From Methanofollis tationis (lineage in GTDB: Archaea; Halobacteriota; Methanomicrobia; Methanomicrobiales; Methanofollaceae): a stretch of 64,000 nt of DNA. Both the position numbers and the translations under genes were made by a program. The notes below the pieces were generated by a model. The model saw only the letters and a list, made by a program, of their open reading frames with translations. It did no database searches and was not told the DNA's origin. Positions 35,501-43,848 of the stretch are shown piece by piece. The DNA lies in contig NZ_JABXWR010000001.1 of the NCBI RefSeq assembly GCF_013377755.1, forward strand, positions 1,871,104 to 1,935,103, read 5' to 3'. Numbering within the stretch: position 1 is the first letter of the stretch; each line of letters opens with the position of its first letter.

Positions 35501-35774
35501 CGACCGCTACCGCGCCGCACAGGAGGGGGGCGCGCCCTTCGACGTCGTCGTCATGGATCTCACGGTCCCTGGAGGTATGGGGGGAAAAGAAGCAGTCCGG
35601 GAACTCCTGGCCTATGACCCCGGCCTGAGGGCGATTGTCTCAAGTGGTTACTCCGACGATCCGGTGATGGCTGATTACAGATCGTACGGCTTTGTGGACG
35701 TCATCGCCAAACCGTACAGGATGGCCGACTTCATCGCCGTCTTAAAGAGACATATCAGAAAAAGCGGCGATTGA
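32586..35774 (+). CDS. hybrid sensor histidine kinase: CHASE4-HAMP-PAS-PAS-HisKA-HATPase-REC
   Basis: A 1062-residue membrane sensor. Helix 1 (about 44-68), an extracellular CHASE4-like domain (about 80-300, AFTWAEADDTGRFM is typical), helix 2 (about 313-335), HAMP (to about 385), PAS 1 (about 392-500), coiled linker, PAS 2 (about 555-670), phosphoacceptor His in TLAGGIAHDFNNML, ATPase N-box NLIINADQAMP, G boxes GDHGTGIPEE and GNGLGLAS, and a C-terminal receiver with VVMDLTVPG as phosphorylated Asp. No DNA-binding output is attached. Divergent from the orphan PstS-like gene. Confidence 0.93.
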   Translation: MLLSDQRFSFMGLYPDADRTAVGYGTGDQDTRPFYGPLFRAFSSLRIKTALIIFATSVALTIVMALTSQALMLGGFTALEEQAMQENLARAKNAIAEDLSKLDMIAFTWAEADDTGRFMGDRDASYLRSNFPDENFVGSDFNLFMITDADGEIVWHKYVNLVYEHEMPTPKSLLEQVPALSPATGSEAISGILMLSSGPMMIASRPIMAGDSGGVSGRVTVGRFLDQVEIARLSRQTALSLSINELALPSGISDVGERLVSGGGAGVVLTEGDDRIAGYALLRDVMGAPALLLEIDAPREIYREGQNAVHYVIIAILLIGGVFSALMILLLQKTFISRLEILGGRIAGIGKGGNLSARLDVDGEDEIATVAASVNGMLASLENARSLLDESRERYSRVINEAKEIIFTLDLEGNLTSVNRVAEDLTGRSRDDLIGRPVREFIAPPYLHLIEGSLTGKIEKVQEKTVEIGILSKSGWLHILEVRLKPQRQGEHSWIFGIARDITELRRTEEELDLHRNHLEDLIRERTDALIRANASLNQEIIDRKWAEERLASEKKRLSVTLSSIAEGVISTDTGGRIVLINEIATTMTGFTREKACGMGIGSVLHLRDAQGKEVAARLLEEVLSGKKVLTLSRDLTLSGQDGSEIPVSISGSPIHDEGENVAGAVVIFRDITGTLKYEEELRRQEKIRSIGTLAGGIAHDFNNMLAAVTGNLSIARMDVPEDSPAYSHLCDAEAAAFRARDVTQQLITFSKGGAPVKKTAEIGELVRETARFSLRGRKSTLCIMIADDLCRVDVDTGQISQVIQNLIINADQAMPEGGTIEVKAENILVQQEKPPIGPGRYLRITVGDHGTGIPEEIRGRIFDPYFTTKKEGNGLGLASCQSIVRNHGGFIELQTEMGVGTAFKVYLPASQKPPEKPEEGACPAERPEKSASGMGKVLVMDDNEEIIRVAEALLRRRGFVVEGAADGLEAIDRYRAAQEGGAPFDVVVMDLTVPGGMGGKEAVRELLAYDPGLRAIVSSGYSDDPVMADYRSYGFVDVIAKPYRMADFIAVLKRHIRKSGD

Positions 35775-35791
35775 AATCGCCCCTGCAGGAT

Positions 35792-35798
35792 AAAAAAA
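35792..35798 (-). terminator. T-tract (minus strand) after leuB-type gene
   Basis: Seven A residues on the plus strand read as a T-tract 7 bases past the stop of the minus-strand dehydrogenase gene, a likely end for the leuC-leuD-leuB transcript. It lies only 17 bases beyond the kinase stop from the other side. Confidence 0.45.
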
Positions 35799-35805
35799 GA
35801 GGTCT

Positions 35806-36918
35806 TCAGAACCCGATCAACGCGGCGACATGCCCGCCCACATCAGAGGTCCGCGCCGTGCCGCCGAGGTCCTTTGTCACCACGCCGTCCCTGATCGTCC
35901 CCTCGATCGCACGGACGACCGCTTCAGCCGCCTCGTGCTCGCCCAGGTGGTCGAGGAGGAGGGAACCCGCCCAGATCGTGGCGATCGGGTTTGCGACGCC
36001 GAGACCCTTGTACTTCGGGGCCGAACCGTGGATCGGCTCGAACATCGAGGTGCCCTTCGGGTTGATGTTGCCGCCGGGCGCCAGGCCCAGACCGCCCTGG
36101 ATCATCGCCCCGAGGTCGGTGATGATGTCGCCGAACATGTTCGGGGTGACGACGACGTCGAACCACTCCGGGTTCTTCACGAACCACATCGTGACGGCGT
36201 CGACGAAGTTGAACTCGGTCGAGACGTCCGGGTGGGCGGCGGCGACTCCGGTGAAGACCTCCCGCCAGAGGCCATAGACGTCTGAGAGGACGTTCGCCTT
36301 GTCCACTGAGGTGACCCTCCTCTCCCGGCGCTCGGCCAGGTCGAAGGCGTACTCCATCACCCTGCGGCTTCCCTCCCGCGAGAGGACGCCGATCTGGTAG
36401 GCGATCTCCTCGGCGTCGCTCTCGGCGTCGAGGCCGAACTTCACCGAGTAGAGGTCCCTTACAACCTGGAGGTCGGCGTGGTGGCGCCCTTTGAACCGCC
36501 CGCCGATCCCGACGTAGAAGTCCTCGGTGTTCTCCCGCACGACGACGAAGTCGATATCCTCAGGCCCCTTTCCGGCGAGCGGCGTCGAGACGCCGTGCAG
36601 GAGTTTGATCGGCCGCAGGTTCACGTACTGGTCGAAATAAAACCGCAGGGCAAGCAGGATTCCCTTCTCCAGCACGCCGGGCCGCACCCGGTCGTCGCCG
36701 ATGGACCCGAAGTAGATCGCCCGGTAGGCCGAGAGTTCCTTCAGTTCGTCCTCGGTGACGAGTGTGCCGGTTTCAAGATAGCGGTCGGCCCCGATCGGGT
36801 AGTCGGTCCACTCGATATCAAAACCATACTTCTCACCCGCGGCGTCCAGGACCTTCTTCCCCTCTACGAGGATCTCAGGCCCGATGCCGTCGCCGCCTAT
36901 CGATGCGACCCTGTACAC
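35806..36918 (-). CDS. leuB: 3-isopropylmalate / homoisocitrate-type dehydrogenase
   Basis: NAD-dependent beta-decarboxylating dehydrogenase (370 aa) of the isocitrate/isopropylmalate family. Seen are [12 protein letters not shown], the substrate loop [13 protein letters not shown], the lysine in [11 protein letters not shown], the metal site [10 protein letters not shown] and [15 protein letters not shown], and the NAD motif [19 protein letters not shown]. It follows leuD with a 22-base overlap and leuC, so the set catalyses isomerisation and oxidation of one 2-alkylmalate. In methanogens paralogous sets serve leucine or coenzyme B (Aks) synthesis; which one applies is not certain. Confidence 0.9.
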   Translation of the reverse strand: MYRVASIGGDGIGPEILVEGKKVLDAAGEKYGFDIEWTDYPIGADRYLETGTLVTEDELKELSAYRAIYFGSIGDDRVRPGVLEKGILLALRFYFDQYVNLRPIKLLHGVSTPLAGKGPEDIDFVVVRENTEDFYVGIGGRFKGRHHADLQVVRDLYSVKFGLDAESDAEEIAYQIGVLSREGSRRVMEYAFDLAERRERRVTSVDKANVLSDVYGLWREVFTGVAAAHPDVSTEFNFVDAVTMWFVKNPEWFDVVVTPNMFGDIITDLGAMIQGGLGLAPGGNINPKGTSMFEPIHGSAPKYKGLGVANPIATIWAGSLLLDHLGEHEAAEAVVRAIEGTIRDGVVTKDLGGTARTSDVGGHVAALIGF

Positions 36919-37397
36919 AGTTCCACCTCCTCTAGATTTTTCGCGTATTCCACAAGTCCGCCGGCGTCCACGATCTCCTGCATGAACGGGGGCACCGCCT
37001 CGGTCGCATGGCAGACGCCGTCAGATTCGATAGAGCCGCCGGCGATATCGACCACGGCCTCGTGCCCCTCGACGAGTGCGCCTGCCTCAGGGCAGATCAG
37101 GGGGAGAAGCCCGGTGTTGACGGCGTTGCGGTAGAAGATCCGGGCGAAGGACTCGGCCACCACGATCTTCACCCCTGCCCCGAGAAGGGCGAGCGGGGCG
37201 TGCTCCCGCGAGGAGCCGCAGCCGAAATTCCTCCCGGCGACAAGGACGTCTCCCTCCTGCACGCCCGCCCGAAAGTCGTCGCGGGTGCCCTCGAAGACGT
37301 GCTCCGCGAGTTTCTTCGGGTCGTACTCGGTGAGGTATCTCCCGGGTATGATTGCGTCCGTGTCGATGTCGTCGCCGAATTTCCAGATCCGCATCAT
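36897..37397 (-). CDS. leuD: isopropylmalate/homoaconitase small subunit
   Basis: Swivel domain of the aconitase family (166 aa): [32 protein letters not shown] and [17 protein letters not shown]. The specificity loop after GRYL reads TEYDP, which matches neither the YLRT of known homoaconitases nor the hydrophobic loop typical of IPM isomerases, so specificity is open. Two adjacent ATG codons (37397, 37394) follow GGAGGTGG; the gene overlaps the leuC stop. It works with the large subunit encoded just upstream. Confidence 0.92.
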   Translation of the reverse strand: MMRIWKFGDDIDTDAIIPGRYLTEYDPKKLAEHVFEGTRDDFRAGVQEGDVLVAGRNFGCGSSREHAPLALLGAGVKIVVAESFARIFYRNAVNTGLLPLICPEAGALVEGHEAVVDIAGGSIESDGVCHATEAVPPFMQEIVDAGGLVEYAKNLEEVELCTGSHR

Positions 37398-38650
37398 GCC
37401 ACCTCCCTCGGGTCGGTGATCTCGCCATATATGGCGCTCGCCGCCGCCGTTGCCGCAGAGCAGAGGTAGACTTCGGCCTCGGTGCTCCCCTGCCGCCCCC
37501 GGAAGTTCCGGTTCGAAGTGGAGAGGGAGACCTCGCCCGGTGCGAGGAGCCCGAAGGCTCCGCCCATGCACGGGCCGCAGCAGGGCGCCTCGACGAGGGC
37601 GCCCGCCTTGACGAATCGCTCGATCAGCCCGGCCCTGAGGGTCTTGAGGTACTCGTCCCGCGAGGCCGGGATCAGGATCACCCGCACGTCGTCGGAGAAC
37701 GTCCGGTTGCCGAGCACCTCGGCCGCCTCGGCGAAGTCCTCGTAGCGCCCGTTCGTGCAGGAGCCGATGAACACCTGGTCGATATGCGTGCCGGCGATCT
37801 CCTCCACGTCGACGACGTTGTCCACGTTGTGCGGCACCGCCACCTTTGGCACCAGGTCGGTGACGTCGAACTCGCGCCACTCCGCGTAGGTGGCTTCCTC
37901 GTCGTTTTCGAGCGTGAACGGCCGGACATCCGGGCGGCGCCCTTTCAGGTACTCCCAGGTGATCGCATCGGGCGGGACGATCCCCGCCTTCGCCCCCATC
38001 TCGATCGCCATGTTGGCGCAGGTCATCCGCCCGGGCATCGGCATCGACGCAAACGTCTCGCCGGTGAACTCGAGGGCCTGGTAGGTGGCGCCGTCCGCCC
38101 CAATGCTCCCGGCGATATCGAGGATCAGGTCTTTCGCCCCGACGCGGGGGGCGAAAGCGCCGTTCACCTCGACGCGGATCGAGTCGGGCACCCTGAAGTA
38201 GAGGGCGCCGAAGCGGAGGACAAAGCCCATGTCGGTCGACCCGATGCCGGTCGCAAACGCTCCGGCAGCGCCGTAGGTGCAGGTGTGGGAATCAGAGCCC
38301 ACGACGATCTCGCCGGGCGCCGCATGCCCTTTCTCCAGGACCACCTGGTGGCAGACGCCCTCACGAAGGTCGTAGTTGTGAATACCCTGGCTGAGCGCAA
38401 ACTCCCGCATAAATTTCTGGTTCTCGGCCGCCTGAATGGAGTCGGCCGGGACCTGATGGTCGAAGAGCATCACGATCCGCGCAGGGTCGAAGACCACATT
38501 TCCGTTCATCTCACGGAATTTCTGCACGGCAAGGGGGCCGGTGATGTCGTGGATCATTGCCTTATCCACTGCCGCCATCACCACATCGCCCGCTTCTATC
38601 TCCTTCCCGCAGCGGGAGGAGAAGATCTTCTCTACGAGGGTTGCTCCCAT
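37394..38650 (-). CDS. leuC: isopropylmalate/homoaconitase large subunit
   Basis: [4Fe-4S] hydro-lyase subunit (418 aa). Cluster cysteines lie in [12 protein letters not shown] and [21 protein letters not shown] and FDHQVPADS are conserved substrate-side motifs. Archaeal two-subunit aconitase-like enzymes of this length isomerise isopropylmalate or (homo)n-aconitate for coenzyme B. It is the first gene of the three-gene unit leuC-leuD-leuB, all overlapping. Confidence 0.93.
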   Translation of the reverse strand: MGATLVEKIFSSRCGKEIEAGDVVMAAVDKAMIHDITGPLAVQKFREMNGNVVFDPARIVMLFDHQVPADSIQAAENQKFMREFALSQGIHNYDLREGVCHQVVLEKGHAAPGEIVVGSDSHTCTYGAAGAFATGIGSTDMGFVLRFGALYFRVPDSIRVEVNGAFAPRVGAKDLILDIAGSIGADGATYQALEFTGETFASMPMPGRMTCANMAIEMGAKAGIVPPDAITWEYLKGRRPDVRPFTLENDEEATYAEWREFDVTDLVPKVAVPHNVDNVVDVEEIAGTHIDQVFIGSCTNGRYEDFAEAAEVLGNRTFSDDVRVILIPASRDEYLKTLRAGLIERFVKAGALVEAPCCGPCMGGAFGLLAPGEVSLSTSNRNFRGRQGSTEAEVYLCSAATAAASAIYGEITDPREVA

Positions 38651-38761
38651 GCCTTATCACCAGAATCATGGAGGGTTCGCGGTTAAGTTGTTTGGGGTGG
38701 ACGGCGGCACGGCGAAGTCTCTCTCCGCAAAGGTGATTGCCGACAAGATCCGATCTCTGTC

Positions 38762-39004
38762 ATGCTCAGGTGTCCGGCGTGCGGGAGTCCTGATCTTTAC
38801 GAGGAACTCGGGGGCTATGGGGGCTTTCGCTACCGCTGCAAGCAGTGCGGATACACCGGATCTTTTGTCATCGAGTCTGAGGATGAACTCCCACCGCCTG
38901 AGAAACAGGTCCATGAGGAAGAGGAAAAGCGCTTCACGGTTCCTCTCTGGATAAAGCTTGTCGCCGTGCTGCTCATCCTCTATCTGCTGTATCTGATCCT
39001 CTGA
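38762..39004 (+). CDS. zinc-ribbon protein with C-terminal membrane helix
   Basis: An 80-residue protein with an N-terminal zinc ribbon (LRCPACGSPDLYEE ... YRCKQCGYTG), an acidic linker (ESEDELPPPEKQVHEEEEKR) and one C-terminal transmembrane helix WIKLVAVLLILYLLYLIL. It is tail-anchored in layout. Such small archaeal proteins are common and uncharacterised; a nucleic-acid or protein-binding ribbon held at the membrane is the simplest reading. Confidence 0.8.
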   Translation: MLRCPACGSPDLYEELGGYGGFRYRCKQCGYTGSFVIESEDELPPPEKQVHEEEEKRFTVPLWIKLVAVLLILYLLYLIL

Positions 39005-39109
39005 AATACGCTGAAAGACAGAAGACCGGGACGGCGGGGTCGGGCTCACGCTTTGCGATCGCGGTGCTGCCAGGCGGTTTCAGGATCGAACCCTCTGGCT
39101 GAAGCGCCG

Positions 39110-39694
39110 TCACCCTGAGAAGCAGCAGAGGTCCCGGCTGATCCGCAGCACGAGGAGGTCCTCGCCCTCCACCCGCTCCTTTGCGGCGAGGAGCACGATA
39201 TAGCCGAGGCCCGAAAAGATCTTTTGCACCTCCTCAGGCCCGGTGAGGGAAGAGACGAGCAGGAGGATCCGGCCGAAGGGGGCAATCACCCGCCCGACGT
39301 CGGCGGCGAAACGTTCAATTGTTTCCCGGCCCGTCGGCCCGCCGTCCAGCGCATATTCAAGCCAGTCGTCGATGCGCTCCTCCGGAGCAGTCGGCAGGTA
39401 CGGCGGGTTGAAGAGGACGAGATCGAAGGGGCCGCGGACTCCCGCCATCAGGTCGGTCCGCACCGTCTCGACGCCGAGGGTGCGTGCGGCCCGCACCGCA
39501 TGGGGGTTGATATCGGTCGCCACGACCGATGCTGCCCGGCCGAGCAGGGCTGCCGAGACCGCACCGCTCCCGCACCCGACCTCGAGCACGCGGTCGTCCG
39601 GTTTGACCCCGGCGAGCGCTGCGTCCCTGAGGAGGAAGGTGTCCTCCGCCGGTGCATAGACCTGGTCGTCCGGGGAAGGGGTGGGGATCTGCAT
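39110..39694 (-). CDS. HemK2/Mtq2-like class I methyltransferase
   Basis: A 194-residue SAM-dependent methyltransferase: VYAPAEDTFLLRDAAL, SAM motif LEVGCGSGAVSAALL, acidic loop ATDINPHAV and the catalytic NPPY in LVLFNPPYLPTAP. The NPPY motif with short length fits the archaeal/eukaryotic N6AMT1-HemK2 group that methylates glutamine of release factor aRF1. In many archaea it follows ksgA; here an ABC ATPase gene on the other strand lies between the two. Confidence 0.88.
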   Translation of the reverse strand: MQIPTPSPDDQVYAPAEDTFLLRDAALAGVKPDDRVLEVGCGSGAVSAALLGRAASVVATDINPHAVRAARTLGVETVRTDLMAGVRGPFDLVLFNPPYLPTAPEERIDDWLEYALDGGPTGRETIERFAADVGRVIAPFGRILLLVSSLTGPEEVQKIFSGLGYIVLLAAKERVEGEDLLVLRISRDLCCFSG

Positions 39695-39780
39695 GATCGT
39701 ATCATGGATCGCCGCCGTTTTTCAGTCCTGCGGTCGGCGCCATAACCCGTATCTGCAGGCAGATCTGAGGTACCTGCACG

Positions 39781-40596
39781 ATGAACACGCAGATCTCTCC
39801 TGGTGCGACGGCTCCCTCTCCCCCCTTGCTCGACTTCGCCAATATCACCGTGATGAGGGGCGACAAAAAAGTCCTCGACACCCTCTCCCTCACGGTCGGT
39901 GCCGGCGAGCACCTCGCCATCCTCGGGCCGAACGGCGCGGGAAAGTCGTCCCTGATCAGGACAATCACCCGCGAGTGCTACCCGCTGGCGCACCCCGATC
40001 GCAGGTTTTTGATCATGGGAAAGGAAGTCTGGGAGGTGGGCGCCTTGCGTTCAATGCTCGGCATTGTATCGAACGAACTGCAGTTCACCTTCACCCGGGA
40101 GTTCACCGGGCGCGAGGCAGTCCTCTCCGGTTTCTTCTCCAGCGTCGGGCTCTTCAGGCATGAAGTCACCGCGGCGATGGAAGAGCAGACCGACGAGATC
40201 CTCGGATTCCTGGAGATCGAGCACCTCGCAGACCGTTCCATGAGGGAGATGTCCAGCGGCGAAGGGAGGCGCTTCCTGATCGGGCGGGCGCTCGTCCACG
40301 ACCCGGTTGCGCTCATCCTGGACGAACCCACGAATAGCATGGACCTCCACGCCCTCCACCACTTCCGCTCGACGCTCCAGAAGATCGCCCGCTCGGGCAC
40401 CGGCGTGATCATGGTCACCCACAACCTCCACGACATCATCCCGGAGATCTCGCGGGTGGTCTTGATGAAGGAGGGGCGGATCTGCGGCGACGGCCCGAAG
40501 GATGAGGTCCTGACCGATAACGTCATCGGCGGGCTTTTCGATGTCCCGGTGCGGATCAGGGAGGAGGGAGGGTGGTATTATGCGAGCGGTTACTGA
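39781..40596 (+). CDS. stand-alone ABC transporter ATP-binding protein
   Basis: A 271-residue ABC ATPase: Walker A LGPNGAGKSSL, Q-loop near SNELQFTF, signature MSSGEGRR (a variant with GEGRR in place of GGQ), Walker B ALILDEPTN and H-loop MVTHNLHD. There is no permease or binding protein beside it and no second ATPase half. The variant signature and isolated location resemble ModF/YheS-like or iron-cluster accessory ATPases; the role is unknown. Its last 7 bases overlap the ksgA 3' end. Confidence 0.85.
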   Translation: MNTQISPGATAPSPPLLDFANITVMRGDKKVLDTLSLTVGAGEHLAILGPNGAGKSSLIRTITRECYPLAHPDRRFLIMGKEVWEVGALRSMLGIVSNELQFTFTREFTGREAVLSGFFSSVGLFRHEVTAAMEEQTDEILGFLEIEHLADRSMREMSSGEGRRFLIGRALVHDPVALILDEPTNSMDLHALHHFRSTLQKIARSGTGVIMVTHNLHDIIPEISRVVLMKEGRICGDGPKDEVLTDNVIGGLFDVPVRIREEGGWYYASGY

Positions 40597-41381
40597 GGTG
40601 AGGGTTTCTTCTCGCCTGTACACAGGTTTGCGATCATCGCAAACACCATCAGGGACAACTCTTCCGGCCGCATCGAGAGGATCTCCTCGGGGAGCCCGGC
40701 GATAGCCCGCTCCACGTTCTCAGCCCCAAGAGCGCCCCGCCCGCCGCGCAGCCCGTTTCTCGCCGTCTTTCGCCGGTGGGAGAAGAGTTCCCTGACCACC
40801 GCCGCATACACCTCGCGGTCGGCGATATAATAGGGGGGCTCGTGCGGGGTGAGACGGACAACCGTCGAGGCGACCTGCGGCGGCGGCGAAAAGGCACCGG
40901 GCGGGAGGTTGAAGCAGAGTTTCACGTCTGCATAGGTCTGGACCATCACCGAGAGCCGCCCGCACTCCGGTGTTCCCACCGGCGCTGCCATCCGTTCGGC
41001 AAACTCGCGCTGGTACATCAATACGGCCTGCTCGAACCCGGCCTCGAGGAGCCTGAACGTGATTGGTGAAGACGCAGAATAGGGAAGATTTGCGACGACG
41101 ATATCGAAGGCGGGGTAGGGAACCCTCACCGCATCGCCGTGGATGAGCGTGAACGCTCCGGCCCCGATCTCGCCGGCGAACCGCTCTTCAAGCCCGGCGA
41201 CAAGGGAGGGATCGAGTTCGATCGCCGTGACCTTTGCACCTGCCTGAAGGAGAGCTGCGGTCAGCACCCCTTCTCCGGGCCCGATCTCAAGGACACTGCG
41301 TCCCGAAACCTCTGAAAGAGCAACGATCCGCTCGATCGCCCGGCGGTCCCTGAGGAAATGCTGGTCGTGCCGCGCCTTCAT
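40590..41381 (-). CDS. ksgA: 16S rRNA dimethyladenosine transferase (KsgA/Dim1)
   Basis: Dimethylates two adjacent adenosines in the 3'-terminal helix of 16S rRNA during 30S maturation. The N-terminus KARHDQHFLRDRRAIERIV, SAM-binding VLEIGPGEGVLTAALL, ELDPSL and the catalytic NLPYSASSPI are all present; 263 aa is normal. It is the penultimate gene of the long minus-strand translation cluster and overlaps the DUF655 gene by four bases. Confidence 0.96.
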   Translation of the reverse strand: MKARHDQHFLRDRRAIERIVALSEVSGRSVLEIGPGEGVLTAALLQAGAKVTAIELDPSLVAGLEERFAGEIGAGAFTLIHGDAVRVPYPAFDIVVANLPYSASSPITFRLLEAGFEQAVLMYQREFAERMAAPVGTPECGRLSVMVQTYADVKLCFNLPPGAFSPPPQVASTVVRLTPHEPPYYIADREVYAAVVRELFSHRRKTARNGLRGGRGALGAENVERAIAGLPEEILSMRPEELSLMVFAMIANLCTGEKKPSPQ

Positions 41382-41941
41382 CGTGCCGTGAACAGACGAT
41401 ACTTGATCTCGGGTTCCTGGAGCTCTTCAAGCACACGCCCAACGATCAGCTTCACCGGATTCGGCAGAGACTTGATGCGCAGGGCGATGTCCTCTAAACT
41501 CTCGAACGGCTTTTTCTCCCGTTCTTCCAGCAGCTCCCACATCAGTTTCTTCCCGATGCCGGGGAGGAGGTGGAAGGTGTGGAGTTTCGAGGTGATCGGC
41601 ACGGCTTTATTGAAGAACTCCACATACCTGGCCTCGTTCTCCTTCACGATCGCCTCGATTGCAAAGGGGAGTTCGACCCGCCCGGTGTTCGTCAGTTCGC
41701 CGTACCCGATCCGCCTTTTCACCCGTTCGATCTGCTTGCGTTCTTCATCGCCGATGTAGACCGTATCATAGATCCGGATGTCGGCACCCTTCTTCGGGAT
41801 CAGTTCAAGGAGTTTGAACTGATCCTTTCCGACTGCCTGAACGATAGGTTCGCGCTTGAAGACCGGCTTCGGGTCATCTGCACGTCCCTGGAGGAGCACA
41901 TCCACAACTACTGCGTAGATCTCCTTTTTCTCCGTCTTCAT
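41378..41941 (-). CDS. DUF655 family RNA-binding-like protein
   Basis: A 187-residue archaeal protein of the DUF655 family with an OB/S1-like N-terminal half (YAVVVDVLLQGR..., IPKKGADIRIYDTVYIGDEERK) and helix-hairpin-helix elements in the C-terminal half (HTFHLLPGIGKKLMWELLEERE, and FESLEDIALRIKSLPNP). Conserved position between rpoF and ksgA in many archaea suggests a role in RNA metabolism; the function is not established. Confidence 0.9.
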   Translation of the reverse strand: MKTEKKEIYAVVVDVLLQGRADDPKPVFKREPIVQAVGKDQFKLLELIPKKGADIRIYDTVYIGDEERKQIERVKRRIGYGELTNTGRVELPFAIEAIVKENEARYVEFFNKAVPITSKLHTFHLLPGIGKKLMWELLEEREKKPFESLEDIALRIKSLPNPVKLIVGRVLEELQEPEIKYRLFTAR

Positions 41942-41950
41942 CGCAACCCC

Positions 41951-42301
41951 TCAGAGGTGGGTAATCACCATCTCGAGAATCACATCGAGTTCCTCGCCGG
42001 TGAGCGTGTAACGCTCCTTGGCGTAGATCGCCCTGAGTTCGTCCCGCGACTGGGGCATGATATTGGCGATCCTGAACGCGATGTCAGGTTTCATCTTTTC
42101 CAGTGCGAGGAGCTCGTTTACAAGGGCACGGGCCTTCTCGGCAGTGGTCTTGGAGAGGTGATTGGCATGCTCAATGCTCTGGCGGAGTTCATAGGACATT
42201 TCCTGCCCGGCCTCATGGCGCTGTGCTTCGACCTGCGCGAGCTGCTCTCTCATTTCCGGGAGAGTAATTCGCTCATCGCTGATTAATCCTTTTACCTTCA
42301 T
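41951..42301 (-). CDS. rpoF: DNA-directed RNA polymerase subunit F (Rpo4/Rpb4)
   Basis: A 116-residue homologue of Rpb4 that pairs with subunit E to form the polymerase stalk. Start MKVKGLISDERITLPEMREQ and the C-terminal HRDC-like helices (EKMKPDIAFRIANIMPQSRDELRAIYAKERYTLTGEELDVIL) are typical. The ATG is preferred to a GTG three codons upstream because GTGATT pairs with 16S rRNA at good spacing. It sits between L21e and DUF655, the standard archaeal order. Confidence 0.95.
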   Translation of the reverse strand: MKVKGLISDERITLPEMREQLAQVEAQRHEAGQEMSYELRQSIEHANHLSKTTAEKARALVNELLALEKMKPDIAFRIANIMPQSRDELRAIYAKERYTLTGEELDVILEMVITHL

Positions 42302-42320
42302 GCCAATCACACGGTGGACA

Positions 42321-42614
42321 TTATACTTTCTGAGGTTTTAGATGTTGCGTTCTGGATATGACGAGTTTTGTGGCATTTCCGTCCGGGATCTCGACAAGCC
42401 AGGCGCGACCACGCTGCCCGACAACGGTGCCGGTCTTCCCGTGGAACCGCCTGTGCGGCATACCCTTCTGGATGCTCGGCTCGCAGACAATGTGAACCTT
42501 CTGTCCCATCTCAAAGTTCCTGATCGCGGCGGTAACCGGCAGGATGCCGCGGCGTCTGAGATCTTTCTTGAACTTATAGCGTGTTTTCTTTCGTGGACCG
42601 TTATGATGAGCCAT
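42321..42614 (-). CDS. rpl21e: ribosomal protein L21e
   Basis: A 97-residue large-subunit protein: MAHHNGPRKKTRYKFKKDLRRRG, then the SH3-like barrel KVHIVCEPSIQKGMPHRRFHGKTGTVVG and a C-terminal LVISRTQHLKPQKV. The ATG at 42614 is in frame with the conserved start and sits one base before the pus10 stop overlap region. Belongs to the translation cluster, directly downstream of pus10. Confidence 0.97.
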   Translation of the reverse strand: MAHHNGPRKKTRYKFKKDLRRRGILPVTAAIRNFEMGQKVHIVCEPSIQKGMPHRRFHGKTGTVVGQRGRAWLVEIPDGNATKLVISRTQHLKPQKV

Positions 42615-42615
42615 A

Positions 42616-43848
42616 TCATTCACCACTCCCTGGTTCCTCCACCAGCACTACATCGAGGCTGGTGACATGAGCGTCTTTACCCAGGATTTCTGCAAGACTC
42701 GGTTGTGTTCGCCCGTTGTCCCCCGAGACCAGTTCCTTGATATAGAGGCCGGCTTCGCCGACGACATCAATGACGAACTTCCCGTCCTGCATCCCGGGTG
42801 ACTGTATATCGATCACCCTGCGTTCTCTGATCCGGTCGGCTCTGCGGTGTGCGACCCTCTGCGGTGTGCGCTGATGGATCACCACGCCGTTTAAGCAGGC
42901 GAGAGCGGATTTGAGTTCGTCCAGAGAGATCGTACCGTCGACCTCAACGAGAATCCTGTATTTTTTATGCGCTTTGTTCGATTTAAGGGTTTCCACCTCG
43001 GCGTGCGAACTCCACCCGGTGATTTTCACCCCTACCCTTCCATCGGCACTGGCGTTGATCGCCTCTTCCAGTCTGGCAAGGTCGATATCCCGCCGCAGGG
43101 GATGCATCATCTCCATGACAAAGGGGCGGCCGGTCCCGAGCATCCGTGCATCGATGTCCTCCCGACCAGAACCATGGAGAACGGCGTTTTCTGCATTGAA
43201 GATCTCGATCGCCGGCCCCCCGATCAGTTCCTCGACCGAGTCGGCGTACATCTTCCCGGTGTAATTGCAGCGTTCGCACCCCTTTCCATGGCAGATCCGG
43301 CAGTCCCAGTGCGTCTGGGGAATGCCCCGCTCATACTTCATATAGCGCCCACTGAAATACACCGGGTTGATCTCGATCTCCACCCGGTCTTCGGCAAGGT
43401 TGATTACAGCGACGACGTCGGGGCGCTTGAAGTCCACCACCTTCCCGGTCAGGGCCGAGACTGCTTTGCCGGTCTCGCGGTTCATCTCGGATTTGATCGG
43501 CTCGGGATCGGTCAGGGAGAGGTCGCTCCACACCATCTCCTCGCTCTCGGCGATGAGCGGCGGCACCCGTGTCCCCACCAGAAAGGTGGCGTGTTCTGTC
43601 CCTTCCAGCGCCTCCACGACCCGCCCGGCCCAGAGATCGATCCCGTCGAAGAGGCGGTTGCAGACCCAGCATTCATCGGGTTCGCCGGTATAGGGTTCAT
43701 TTTTTACAAGGGCATGGACTGTCCTGAGGGCACGGCCCCGCTCGGCATTGGTCAGTCCAAACGAGCGCTTTCCAAAGAAGCGTCCGAGGCAATGGTCGCA
43801 TATAGGGCCATAGTCCAGAATCGCCCCGATCGTTTCAATCAGGTCCAT
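42616..43848 (-). CDS. pus10: tRNA pseudouridine(54/55) synthase Pus10
   Basis: Makes pseudouridine at tRNA positions 54 and 55 in archaea. The 410-residue protein has the N-terminal zinc-binding part (ICDHCLGRFFGKRSFG and CWVCNRL), a THUMP-like region, and a catalytic domain with the active aspartate in SGREDIDARMLGTGRPF. CRICHGKGCERCNYTG is an additional cysteine-rich insertion. It overlaps trmY by 10 bases; TrmY methylates the same pseudouridine 54, so the two steps are encoded side by side. Confidence 0.95.
   Translation of the reverse strand: MDLIETIGAILDYGPICDHCLGRFFGKRSFGLTNAERGRALRTVHALVKNEPYTGEPDECWVCNRLFDGIDLWAGRVVEALEGTEHATFLVGTRVPPLIAESEEMVWSDLSLTDPEPIKSEMNRETGKAVSALTGKVVDFKRPDVVAVINLAEDRVEIEINPVYFSGRYMKYERGIPQTHWDCRICHGKGCERCNYTGKMYADSVEELIGGPAIEIFNAENAVLHGSGREDIDARMLGTGRPFVMEMMHPLRRDIDLARLEEAINASADGRVGVKITGWSSHAEVETLKSNKAHKKYRILVEVDGTISLDELKSALACLNGVVIHQRTPQRVAHRRADRIRERRVIDIQSPGMQDGKFVIDVVGEAGLYIKELVSGDNGRTQPSLAEILGKDAHVTSLDVVLVEEPGSGE

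Noticed and set aside
37352-38686. Plus-strand frame across leuC (444 codons)
   Set aside because: Fully antisense to leuC, which has both Fe-S cysteine motifs.
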